Shown in pieces: positions 9,378 to 17,273 of a stretch of DNA of 58,754 nt. Origin of the DNA: Rhodobacteraceae bacterium DSL-40 (GTDB lineage: Bacteria > Pseudomonadota > Alphaproteobacteria > Rhodobacterales > Rhodobacteraceae); contig QKPN01000024.1 of NCBI GenBank assembly GCA_003258405.1, forward strand, positions 1 to 58,754, in the 5' to 3' direction. The notes beneath the pieces were generated by a model. It was not told the DNA's origin. It did no database searches and saw only the letters and a list, made by a program, of their open reading frames with translations. Each line of letters begins with the position of its first letter. The first letter of the stretch is position 1. Both the position numbers and the translations under genes were made by a program.

Positions 9378-11432
9378 TCAGACCAGGAAGATGTCGTCGG
9401 CGGAGAGATGGGCGTGATTGTCGAGGGTGGCGATCAGCGCCTTTGCCGCGCCGCCCGCGCCGTCGGCGTCGAACCAGAGCCGGCCGCTGTCGCGGTCGTA
9501 GACGATCTGCGCCCCGGCGCCGGACGCGGCGGTGCCGAGGTGGAACTCGGCGGTGTCGAGCTGCCCGGCGCCGAGGCCCGTGAAGATGTCGCGCGCGAGG
9601 AGGATGCGATCCCCCTCGCCGCGGCTGAAATCGGTGATGTGGTCGGCATTGCTGCCGCGCAGGGCCTCGGCGAAGAGGAAGCTGTCGGCATCGGCATCGC
9701 CCGTCAGCCGGTCCTGGCCGCTGCCGCCCGCCAGCTGGTCGCGCCCGGCGCCGCCCGAGAGCCGGTCATCGCCCGCGCTGCCCGAGAGCGTGTCGTTGCC
9801 GGTGCCGCCGCTGATCGTGTCGTGGCCCGTCTGGCCGTTGATGCGGTCGTTGCCGCCCTCTCCCCAGAGCTGGTTGGCTTCGGCATTGCCGGTGATGCTG
9901 TTGGCGAGCCCGTTGCCCCAGCCGGCGACGGCTTCGCCCCGGAGCACGAGCTTCTCGACATTGGCCGCGAGCCGCACGTTGGTGTAGGCGAGCACCAGAT
10001 CCACGCCCTCGCCGGGCCGCTCGATGACGCGGTCGATGGAGTCGTCGATGGTGATGGTGTCGCCGTCGATCACGTAGGTGTCGTTGCCCTTGCCGCCGAT
10101 CATCAGGTCGATGCCCGTGCCGCCGTCCAGCCGGTCGTTGCCGGCGCCGCCGATCAGCGTGTCGCTGCCCGCGCCGCCCGAGAGCGCGTTGGCCGCGACA
10201 TTGCCCGAGATCCGGTTGTCGAGCCCGTTGCCGGCGCCGTCGATGGCGGCGGTGCCCGTCAGCACGAGGTTCTCCACCGCGCCGCGCAGGCTGGCGGAGG
10301 GGGCGAGGCTGAAGCTGACGGCGCTTGCCACGGTGTCGAGGCCGCTGCCGTCGCGCTCGTCCACCAGATCCGAGGCGCGGTCGACCACGTAGCGGTCGTT
10401 GCCCGCGCCCCCCACCATCGTGTCGGTGCTGCTGCCGCCGTCGAGGATGTCGTTGCCGGCGCCGCCGATCAGCGTGTCGGTGCCGCTGCCGCCCGACACC
10501 TTGTCGTCGCCGGACCAGCCGCGATAGCTGTCGTTGCCGGCGCCCATGTCGATCCGCGGGCCGGTATCGCCGAATTTCGCGAGGCCGGAGAAGTCGAAGG
10601 TGTCCGAATAGGCGGTGCCGGTCAGCGCAAGGCCCGCGCGGCTGAAGACCTCGATGCCTGAGGCGGCGTCGAAGATCAGGTTGTGGCGGTCCGCGTCCCC
10701 GGTGAGCCGCACCGTATCCTGGCCCGCGCCGCCGAGGATGGTGTCGTTCCAGCCGTAGCCGGAAAGGAGCAGCAGATCGTCGCCCGCCCCGCCGTCGAAT
10801 TCCACCAGCGATCCCTCGGCGCGCAGCGTGTCGTTGCCCGCGCCGCCGGTGAATTTTGCGGTGCCGCCGGAGGTCAGGACAGAGTCGGCGCCCGCGTGGC
10901 CGATGAAGGTGTTGTTGCCCGCCGCCATCTCGATGGCGCGGCCGCCCCAGGCGACGCTCTCGAGGCCCGAGAGGTCGATCGTGTCATTGCCGCTCGTGCC
11001 GCGCAGGGTGCCGGCGCGGAGATCCAGCGTCTCGACGCCCGCCGCGCTGTCCAGGATCAGGCGCGACCAGGTGACATCGGCCTCGAGCCGCAGCGTGTCA
11101 TCGCCCGCGCCGCCGAGGAAGGTGTCGTTGCCCGAGCCCGAGACCAGGAAGAGATCGTCGCCATCGCCGCCGTCGAATTCGTCGAGCCCGGTGCCGCCAT
11201 CCTGCAGCACGTCGTTGCCCGCGCCGCCATAGAGCCGGTCATAGCCCTCGTCGCCGCGCAGCGTGTCGTTGCCGCCGCCGCCGTAGAGACGGTCGCTGCC
11301 CTCGCCGCCGCGCAGGGAATCGTTGCCCGTTTCCTCGTCGGGAAAGCCGGTCCCGGCCGGGTAGCCGTAGATCCAGTCGCCAGAGGCGGTGCCAAGCAGG
11401 GTGTCGTTGCCCTGGGTGCCGTAGATTGCCAT
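9378..11432 (-). CDS. RTX calcium-binding repeat protein (hemolysin-type)
   Basis: 684 residues made almost wholly of glycine/aspartate nonapeptide repeats (GGAGNDTLRG type), which form calcium-binding beta-rolls. Runs occur near residues 40-85, 320-350, 420-450 and 510-590. The last about 110 residues (ADSFLFAEALRGSNADHITD onward to FDADGAGGAAKALIATLDN) match the serralysin C-terminal domain that carries the type I secretion signal. No protease, lipase or adhesin domain is visible, so it is an orphan repeat protein, perhaps an S-layer or matrix protein. I prefer the ATG at 11432, 6 nt after GGAG, to the ATG at 11438. No hlyB/hlyD-type exporter lies nearby. Confidence 0.9.
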   Translation of the reverse strand: MAIYGTQGNDTLLGTASGDWIYGYPAGTGFPDEETGNDSLRGGEGSDRLYGGGGNDTLRGDEGYDRLYGGAGNDVLQDGGTGLDEFDGGDGDDLFLVSGSGNDTFLGGAGDDTLRLEADVTWSRLILDSAAGVETLDLRAGTLRGTSGNDTIDLSGLESVAWGGRAIEMAAGNNTFIGHAGADSVLTSGGTAKFTGGAGNDTLRAEGSLVEFDGGAGDDLLLLSGYGWNDTILGGAGQDTVRLTGDADRHNLIFDAASGIEVFSRAGLALTGTAYSDTFDFSGLAKFGDTGPRIDMGAGNDSYRGWSGDDKVSGGSGTDTLIGGAGNDILDGGSSTDTMVGGAGNDRYVVDRASDLVDERDGSGLDTVASAVSFSLAPSASLRGAVENLVLTGTAAIDGAGNGLDNRISGNVAANALSGGAGSDTLIGGAGNDRLDGGTGIDLMIGGKGNDTYVIDGDTITIDDSIDRVIERPGEGVDLVLAYTNVRLAANVEKLVLRGEAVAGWGNGLANSITGNAEANQLWGEGGNDRINGQTGHDTISGGTGNDTLSGSAGDDRLSGGAGRDQLAGGSGQDRLTGDADADSFLFAEALRGSNADHITDFSRGEGDRILLARDIFTGLGAGQLDTAEFHLGTAASGAGAQIVYDRDSGRLWFDADGAGGAAKALIATLDNHAHLSADDIFLV

Positions 11433-11644
11433 GCACATCTCCCGATACAGACGTCGAACACAAGATCCTCCGCGCCGCGCGGGCGGGCGGTGACGGGCTT
11501 GGTGCCGGCTGGGGCGGGCTCCGGCAATCGGCTCTCGACGGACGGTGTGGCCCGGCGGACGAATGACCGGAGCAATCGACGAACGGCGGGATTTCGTCTG
11601 CGAACGCCGCTCGACAGCGCGCCCGGCGCCGGAGAAAATGGCGC

Positions 11645-12727
11645 ATGAGCATTGCCTTCGATCACAGGCCCGGTCCCGGCCCCATGTCGGCCTTCAGCCG
11701 CGAGGTGAAGATCCTCGGGCTGTCCTTCGCGCTCGTGCTGTTCGTGATCGCCAGCATCGTCTGGGGGCTCGCGGGCATCGATCCGGTCGAGACCGCGATC
11801 CCGAAGCTGGTCGGCATCCTGGGCGATGCGCTCCTCGCGGTGACCATCACCCTGGTGCTGTGGCGGATCCGGCGCCTCTCGCTCGGGCTGAAGGCGCTGG
11901 CCGCGATCGCGATGTCGCTGGCCGCGGCGCCGGTCTCCGCCCTGATCGACTGGGGGTTCCATGCCGTCTGCGTCTATCCCGAGCCGGTGCCGTTCAACCC
12001 GGAATATTTCGCCCAGGTGGTGGTCTTCACCACATCGGAGCTCTTCGGCTGGTCCTGCCTCTATCTCGCCCTGCAATACAGCGCCCAGGTCCGCGCCTCC
12101 GAGCGGCATCTGGCCGCGGTGCGGCAGCAGGCGACGGAGGCGCAGCTCCGCGCCCTGCAGTATCAGGTCAATCCGCATTTCCTCTTCAACACCCTCAACA
12201 CGATTTCCGGGCTGATCGAGGAGGGCGAGAACCGGCCCGCGAACGAGATGGTGCTGGGGCTGGCCGGGTTCCTGCGCAGGACGCTGGCGCTCGATCCGCT
12301 GTCGGACCTGCCGCTCGGCGCGGAGATCGCGCTGCAGAGGGATTATCTGCGGATCGAGGAGACCCGCTTTTCCGACCGCCTGTCGGTGCGGATCGACGTC
12401 GCGCCCGCGGCGCAGCGGGCGCTTGTGCCGGCGCTGCTGCTGCAGCCGCTCATCGAGAACGCGATCCGCCATGGCGTGGCGCGGACCCCCGGCCGGGCCG
12501 AGCTCGAGATCGGCGCCCGCATCGAGCCGGGCGAAACGCTCGCGATCTGGGTCGAGAACCCGGTGCCGGAGGCGGGCGGGGCGACCGCGACCGGGCTGGG
12601 GATCGGGCTCAGGAACGTGGCGGAGCGGCTGGCGGCGCGCCATCCGGGCCATGCGACCTCCTGCGCGTTCGGCCCCGCCGGGCCGGGCCGGGTGCGGGTC
12701 GAACTCAGGATGCCCTTCCGGACATGA
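11645..12727 (+). CDS. LytS/YehU-type sensor histidine kinase
   Basis: 360-residue membrane histidine kinase of the His_kinase (PF06580) class. Four hydrophobic segments occupy about residues 24-145. The phosphoacceptor motif NPHFLFNTLN has His178, and the ATPase N-box LLLQPLIENAIRHG has Asn272, followed by GLGIGLRNVAERL. There is no periplasmic sensor loop of note, so it may sense membrane or cell-wall state. Its stop overlaps the start of the response regulator gene (ATGA), so the pair is co-translated. It is divergent from the RTX gene across a 205-nt gap. Confidence 0.92.
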   Translation: MSIAFDHRPGPGPMSAFSREVKILGLSFALVLFVIASIVWGLAGIDPVETAIPKLVGILGDALLAVTITLVLWRIRRLSLGLKALAAIAMSLAAAPVSALIDWGFHAVCVYPEPVPFNPEYFAQVVVFTTSELFGWSCLYLALQYSAQVRASERHLAAVRQQATEAQLRALQYQVNPHFLFNTLNTISGLIEEGENRPANEMVLGLAGFLRRTLALDPLSDLPLGAEIALQRDYLRIEETRFSDRLSVRIDVAPAAQRALVPALLLQPLIENAIRHGVARTPGRAELEIGARIEPGETLAIWVENPVPEAGGATATGLGIGLRNVAERLAARHPGHATSCAFGPAGPGRVRVELRMPFRT

Positions 12728-13521
12728 CAGGCCCGTCGCCCCTGCGCGCCCTGATCGCGGATGACGAGCCGATCGCGCGGCGGAGGCTCGCGCGGGCGCT
12801 TGCCCGGCTGGGCGGGGTCGAGCTGGTCGGCGAGGCGGGCGATTGCGATCAGACGGTCGGCGCGGTGCGCGCGCTCCGCCCCGACCTCCTGCTCCTCGAT
12901 GTGCAGATGCCCGGCGGTGACGGCTTTGCGGTGGTCGACCGCCTCGCGGGCGCCTTGCCGCCGGTGATCTTCGTCACCGCCCATGACGGCTACGCCCTCC
13001 GGGCCTTCGAGGCCGCGGCGCTCGACTACCTCACGAAGCCGGTCGAGCTGCCGCGCCTCGCCGCCGCCCTGTCGCGCGCAAGGACCTGGATCGCGGCAAG
13101 CGACCGGGCCGAGCGGATCGCCGAGCTGCAGGCCACGGTCGCCGCATTGCGCGCCGCACCGCGCGAGGCGCAGGCGCCCTCACGCGATCTCTGGGTCAAG
13201 GGCCGCCTCGGCCACCAGCGCATTCTCATCGACAGCATCGACTATATCCGCGCCGAGCGCGACTATGCCCGCCTCGTCATCGGCAGCCAGTCGCATCTGA
13301 TCCCCGAGACCATCGCCGCGCTCGCCGAACGGCTCGCGGCCTTCGGCTTTCTCCGCATCCACCGCAGCCTGCTGGTGCGGCAGGCGGCCGTGCGCGGCCT
13401 CGGCCGGCGCCGCTGCGGCGGGCTCGTGGCGCGGCTCCCGGACGGCACCGAGCTGCCGGTCGGCCGCAGCCACGCCCAGCGCGTCCAGCGCGCGCTCGGG
13501 GTGAGACCGGCCGCCGAGTAG
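12724..13521 (+). CDS. LytTR family response regulator
   Basis: 265-residue partner of the kinase. The receiver domain (about 7-125) has acidic pair D13-D14, phosphoacceptor D59 in PDLLLLDVQMPGGDG, T85 and K105 in LDYLTKP. A linker follows, then a LytTR DNA-binding domain (about 152-258) with IDSIDYIRAERDYARLVIG and LRIHRSLLVRQAAVRGLGRR. LytTR regulators bind paired direct repeats. The gap upstream of the RTX gene and of its own operon is the natural place to look for sites. Confidence 0.93.
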   Translation: MTGPSPLRALIADDEPIARRRLARALARLGGVELVGEAGDCDQTVGAVRALRPDLLLLDVQMPGGDGFAVVDRLAGALPPVIFVTAHDGYALRAFEAAALDYLTKPVELPRLAAALSRARTWIAASDRAERIAELQATVAALRAAPREAQAPSRDLWVKGRLGHQRILIDSIDYIRAERDYARLVIGSQSHLIPETIAALAERLAAFGFLRIHRSLLVRQAAVRGLGRRRCGGLVARLPDGTELPVGRSHAQRVQRALGVRPAAE

Positions 13522-13537
13522 CCAGCCCCCGACCGCC

Positions 13538-14449
13538 TCATCCGTCGCGGGACTGCGCCTCGGCCGTTGCCAGCGCCCGGAACCGTTTCATCGGCGCGGT
13601 GTCGCGCCGGCCCCGCCGCGACAGCAGCGAGATCTGGTAGGAGATCGCGAACCGGTCGGTGAGGCGGCGCAGTTCCCCGCGCGCCACGAGCGGCGCCGCG
13701 ACATGATCGGGGAGATAGCCGAGCGTCGGCAGCGCCCGGAGGATCACGGTCACCGCCTCGAGATTGGCCGCATTCGCCGCCACCCTGCCGAGGCGGGGCG
13801 CCTCGCCATCCGCCGGCGCGAGATCGTAGCTGCGGCCGACCCAGTCCGCCGCCTCCAGCACGGCGGCCTCCACCGGCGCCTCGGGGTCGCGAAAGAGCGG
13901 GTGCGGCGGGCCGCAATAGATGTGCTGCCGCTCGAGATAGAGCGGCACGGTGTCGAAGCGGTCGTCCCCGACCGGAAAGGCGCCGATCGCGAGGTCGAGG
14001 GATTTCGCGTCGATCCGGCTCGCCAGAACCGTCTGGATGTCCTGGGTGATCTCGAGCCGGACATCCGGCGCGCGCTCGTGGAAGAGGCGCACCAGCCCCA
14101 CCACCGAAAAGCCCGGGTCGGTCGAGGTGTGATCGAGCATGCCGAGCCGGAGCGTGCCGACCACCCGGTGCGAGAGGTCCGAGGTGGTCTGGAGGAACTC
14201 GTTCATCGCCCCTTCGAGGCGGGCATAGGCGTCGAGCGTCGTCCGGCCGCGCTCGGTGAGGCGGAAACCCCCGGGCCCGCGCTCGCAGAGACGAAAGCCC
14301 AGACGCCGCTCCAGCCCCGAGAGCTGCGCCGAGATGGTCGACTGGCTGATGTCGAGCTCGCGTTCCGCCCCGGCGAAGCTCCGGCAGCGGCTGATGGTGC
14401 GGAAGACGTGAAGCGCCCTGAGATCGGCGGCGGAGAGCGAGGCGAGCAT
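13538..14449 (-). CDS. LysR family transcriptional regulator
   Basis: 303 residues from the ATG at 14449; a TTG at 14485 would add 12. The N-terminal winged helix LRALHVFRTISRCRSFAGAE and SQSTISAQLSGLERRLGFRL is a textbook LysR reader head. The rest is the two-lobed effector domain, for example LRLGMLDHTSTDPGFSVVGL and LDLAIGAFPVGDDRFDTVPL. It is divergent from the small membrane protein/NCS1/guanidinobutyrase operon and is its most likely regulator. It converges with the LytTR gene, with 16 nt between stops. Confidence 0.88.
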   Translation of the reverse strand: MLASLSAADLRALHVFRTISRCRSFAGAERELDISQSTISAQLSGLERRLGFRLCERGPGGFRLTERGRTTLDAYARLEGAMNEFLQTTSDLSHRVVGTLRLGMLDHTSTDPGFSVVGLVRLFHERAPDVRLEITQDIQTVLASRIDAKSLDLAIGAFPVGDDRFDTVPLYLERQHIYCGPPHPLFRDPEAPVEAAVLEAADWVGRSYDLAPADGEAPRLGRVAANAANLEAVTVILRALPTLGYLPDHVAAPLVARGELRRLTDRFAISYQISLLSRRGRRDTAPMKRFRALATAEAQSRDG

Positions 14450-14471
14450 GGCGCCGACTTTCCCAAAAGCT

Positions 14472-14503
14472 TCGATCCCGATCAAACCTTTTTATCGATC
14501 CCG
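14472..14503. promoter_or_regulatory. Direct repeat upstream of LysR gene, candidate operator
   Basis: The 9-mer TCGATCCCG occurs at 14472-14480 and again at 14495-14503, a 23-bp period (about two helical turns), around an AT-rich core. It lies in the divergent gap between the LysR gene and the permease operon. That is where a LysR regulator would bind, but two short copies could be chance. Confidence 0.3.
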
Positions 14504-14644
14504 CGTGATGGGCCGGGGCGCATCCGGCTGCTAGGCTCTCCCCAATACCGAATTTGCGGCATTCGTTCGATGTGCCCTGGCGCGCATCCCGATCCGCCCC
14601 CGCCTGCCACGCAATGCCAACCCGCCTTTTCAGGAGAGGTCGCC

Positions 14645-14812
14645 ATGTACCTGTCAGACCGAATGACTGCCGAACTCGAGGAACGGCTCGCGCAGAAGTC
14701 CCGCGAGCTTGCCGAGGATCCGGCCTACCGCCCGCTTCCCGCCGCCGACTGGGCCGCCCTCGCGGCCATCTTCGCGGTTTCCCTCGTCGCGCTCGCCCTC
14801 GTCGGGCTCTGA
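14645..14812 (+). CDS. Small single-pass membrane protein upstream of permease
   Basis: 55 residues, with a strong ribosome site AGGAGAGG 6 nt before the ATG. The first half is charged and helical (MYLSDRMTAELEERLAQKSR). The second half is one hydrophobic helix (about 36-55, LAAIFAVSLVALALVGL) running to the C-terminus. It sits immediately upstream of the NCS1 permease gene in the same operon. I do not recognise the family. The arrangement suggests an accessory subunit or stabiliser of the permease, but that is inference from position only. Confidence 0.65.
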   Translation: MYLSDRMTAELEERLAQKSRELAEDPAYRPLPAADWAALAAIFAVSLVALALVGL

Positions 14813-14838
14813 GACGCATGCCACACGGAGTGAACACA

Positions 14839-16314
14839 GTGCAGACGGATCACATCGACGGCACGGCTCAGGACATCGCCCTGAAGGACTGCCTGCCACT
14901 GCTGGCGCGCGAGCGCCAGTGGGGGCTTTTCGACTTCATCTGGGTCCAGTCGGGCCTCGCCATCGCCACCTGGGCCTTTCTCTTCGGCGGCGTCACGGCG
15001 CTCTTCGTCGGCTTCTGGGACGGTCTCTGGACCATGCTGGTGGGCAACTGCCTCGGCGCCATCGCGATGATGATGGCCTCCGCCATCATGACCTGCAAAT
15101 GGGGCACCGAGCATTTCGTGATGCAGCGCGCGATCTACGGCGCGCTCGGCGTGCTGGTGCTCGTCATCGGCCTCATCGCGCCCTTCATCCTCGGCTGGAC
15201 CACCATCCTTGCGCTGATGTTCGGCCGCGCCGCGGTGCAGGTCAGCAATGCGCTCACGGGCGCCGAGACCGCCGACACCTCGATCGCCGTCACGCTCATC
15301 GCCCTCGGCGCGCTCGCCTTCGGCTGGTGGATCGTCGCGAACGGCGAGAAGGCCGTGCGCATCCTCAACCGCTTCATCGCGCCGGGCCTCATCGCCATGA
15401 GTGCGATCCTTTTGGGCACCATCTTCAGCCAGGTTCCCTTCGCCGACATCGTGGCGGCGCCGGCCATCGACCCGACGGGCGATCGCGCGACGGATCTGAT
15501 GCTCGCGATCGAGCTCAACATCGCCGCGGGTGCCGGCTGGTGGGGGGCCGTGGGCAACATCGCCCGCGGGGCGAAGACCCAGCGCGCCGCGACCTGGGGC
15601 AGCTTCATCGGCCTCGTGCCCGTGGCCGTGCTCGCGCAGATGGTCGGCCTCACGGCGGCGCTCGTCATGGGCGACAGCGACCCGACCGTCTGGATGATGC
15701 CGATCGTCGGCCCGCTCGTCGGCTCGATCCTGCTCGCCTTCCTCGCCTTCGCGAACCTCACCTCCATGGCGAGCTTCGTCTATTCCGGCGCGCAGTGCTT
15801 CACCCAGCATCTCGGCGCCTGGACCCAGCGGCTCGGCTGGGTCCGGCTCACCGGCGCGATGTTCGGGATCTGTGCGCTCCTGATCCTCTTCACCGCGACC
15901 GCCCTCTACGACCGGTTCTTCGTCTTCGTGGCCTGGACGCAGGCGGTGCTCGTCTCCGGCATCGGCGTGGTGATCGCGGATTACTACCTGCTGCGCCGCC
16001 AGCGGCTCGACCTCGCCGCGCTCTACGATCTCGGCGCCGGCAGCCGCTATCACTTCTGGGGCCGGGTGAATGTCGCGGCGCTCGCCTCGCTCGGGCTCGG
16101 GATCGCGGTCTTCGCGGCGCTCTTCGATCCCTACAATCTCGTCGGCAAGCTCAGCTTCTCGGCGACCTCCGCCTCGCTTCCCGCCATGCTCGCGGCGCTC
16201 GCCTGCCACTACGTGCTGACCCGCGCCATCGTCATCCCGCTCGGCAAGGGGGGCTACCGCACCGCGGCCCCCCGGAGCAGCGCGACACCCTTCGCCGGAG
16301 AAACCGCCCGATGA
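14839..16314 (+). CDS. NCS1 family permease (purine-cytosine permease type)
   Basis: About 491 residues with roughly 12 membrane helices. NCS1 carriers are sodium- or proton-coupled importers of nucleobases, hydantoins, allantoin and related nitrogen compounds. Typical features are RQWGLFDFIWVQSGLAIATW in the first helix region, VGNCLGAIAMMMASAIM, WWGAVGNIARGAKTQRAATW and the final VIADYYLLRRQRLDLAALYD. I favour the GTG at 14839, which has CGGAGTGA 8 nt upstream. The ATG at 14818 lacks a clear site and would add 7 residues. Its stop overlaps the guanidinobutyrase start (ATGA), which argues for import of a guanidino compound. Confidence 0.85.
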   Translation: MQTDHIDGTAQDIALKDCLPLLARERQWGLFDFIWVQSGLAIATWAFLFGGVTALFVGFWDGLWTMLVGNCLGAIAMMMASAIMTCKWGTEHFVMQRAIYGALGVLVLVIGLIAPFILGWTTILALMFGRAAVQVSNALTGAETADTSIAVTLIALGALAFGWWIVANGEKAVRILNRFIAPGLIAMSAILLGTIFSQVPFADIVAAPAIDPTGDRATDLMLAIELNIAAGAGWWGAVGNIARGAKTQRAATWGSFIGLVPVAVLAQMVGLTAALVMGDSDPTVWMMPIVGPLVGSILLAFLAFANLTSMASFVYSGAQCFTQHLGAWTQRLGWVRLTGAMFGICALLILFTATALYDRFFVFVAWTQAVLVSGIGVVIADYYLLRRQRLDLAALYDLGAGSRYHFWGRVNVAALASLGLGIAVFAALFDPYNLVGKLSFSATSASLPAMLAALACHYVLTRAIVIPLGKGGYRTAAPRSSATPFAGETAR

Positions 16315-17261
16315 CCGCCCGGACCTTCAACCAGCCCCTCGGGGGCAACGAGATGCCGCGCTTCGGCGGCCCGGCGACGATGATGCGCCTGCCGGCCGCC
16401 GGAACCGCCGAAGGGCTCGACGCCTGTTTCGTCGGGATCCCGATGGATATCGGCACCTCCAACCGCCCCGGCACCCGGCTCGGGCCGCGGCAGATCCGCG
16501 ACGAAAGCCGGATGATCCGGCCCTACAACATGGCGACGGGGGCCGCCCCCTTCGCGCGGATGCAGGTGGCCGATATCGGCGACGTGCCGATCAACACCTT
16601 CGACCTGAAGAAATCCGTGGAGATCATCGCCGATCATTATCGCGGCATCCTCGCGCACGGCGCGGTGCCCCTCACGCTCGGCGGCGATCACACGCTGACC
16701 TGGCCGATCCTGCGCGCGATGCGCGAGGTGCATGGCCCCGTCGCCCTGATCCATGTCGATGCCCATGCCGACATCAACGACGAGATGTTCGGCGAGAAGG
16801 TCGCGCATGGCTGCCCGTTCCGCCGCGCCTGGGAGGAGGACTGCCTCCGGAACGACAAGGTGTTCCAGATCGGGCTGCGCGCCACCGGCTATGCCCCGGA
16901 CGATTTCGACTGGGGCCGGCGGAACGGCTGGACCGTGGTTCAGGCCGAGGCTTGCTGGTATCAGTCGCTGAAGCCGCTGATGGCGCAGGTGCGCGAGACC
17001 ATCGGCAACGCGCCCTGCTACCTCAGCTTCGACATCGACAGCCTCGACCCGGCCTTCGCGCCGGGCACCGGCACGGTGGAGCCCGGCGGGCTCACCACCT
17101 GGCAGGCCTACGAGATCGTGCGGGGCTGCGCTGGGCTCAATCTCGTCGGCTGCGATCTGGTCGAGGTCTCGCCGCCCTACGATCCGAGCGGCAACACGGC
17201 GCTGATCGCGGCCAACCTGCTCTACGAGATGCTCTGCGTGCTGCCGGACCGGCGGGCGTGA
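16311..17261 (+). CDS. gbuA: Guanidinobutyrase / agmatinase family ureohydrolase
   Basis: 316-residue manganese ureohydrolase. The metal-binding motifs are intact: GGDHTLTWP, HVDAHADIND and SFDIDSLDPAFAPGTGTVEP. The stretch DEMFGEKVAHGCPFRRAWEE and the end LVEVSPPYDPSGNTALIAAN resemble Pseudomonas guanidinobutyrase (4-guanidinobutanoate to 4-aminobutanoate plus urea) more than E. coli SpeB. Agmatinase or guanidinopropionase activity remains possible. It is translationally coupled to the NCS1 permease, with an aldehyde dehydrogenase 12 nt downstream. That fits the arginine/agmatine to 4-guanidinobutyrate to GABA route. Confidence 0.85.
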   Translation: MTARTFNQPLGGNEMPRFGGPATMMRLPAAGTAEGLDACFVGIPMDIGTSNRPGTRLGPRQIRDESRMIRPYNMATGAAPFARMQVADIGDVPINTFDLKKSVEIIADHYRGILAHGAVPLTLGGDHTLTWPILRAMREVHGPVALIHVDAHADINDEMFGEKVAHGCPFRRAWEEDCLRNDKVFQIGLRATGYAPDDFDWGRRNGWTVVQAEACWYQSLKPLMAQVRETIGNAPCYLSFDIDSLDPAFAPGTGTVEPGGLTTWQAYEIVRGCAGLNLVGCDLVEVSPPYDPSGNTALIAANLLYEMLCVLPDRRA

Positions 17262-17273
17262 CGGGAGGACAGC

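Noticed and set aside
10325-10645. Arg/Cys-rich forward frame in the RTX gene
   Set aside because: It is an antisense reading of the Gly/Asp repeat codons (GGNGAC), with no ribosome site and a composition unlike a protein.
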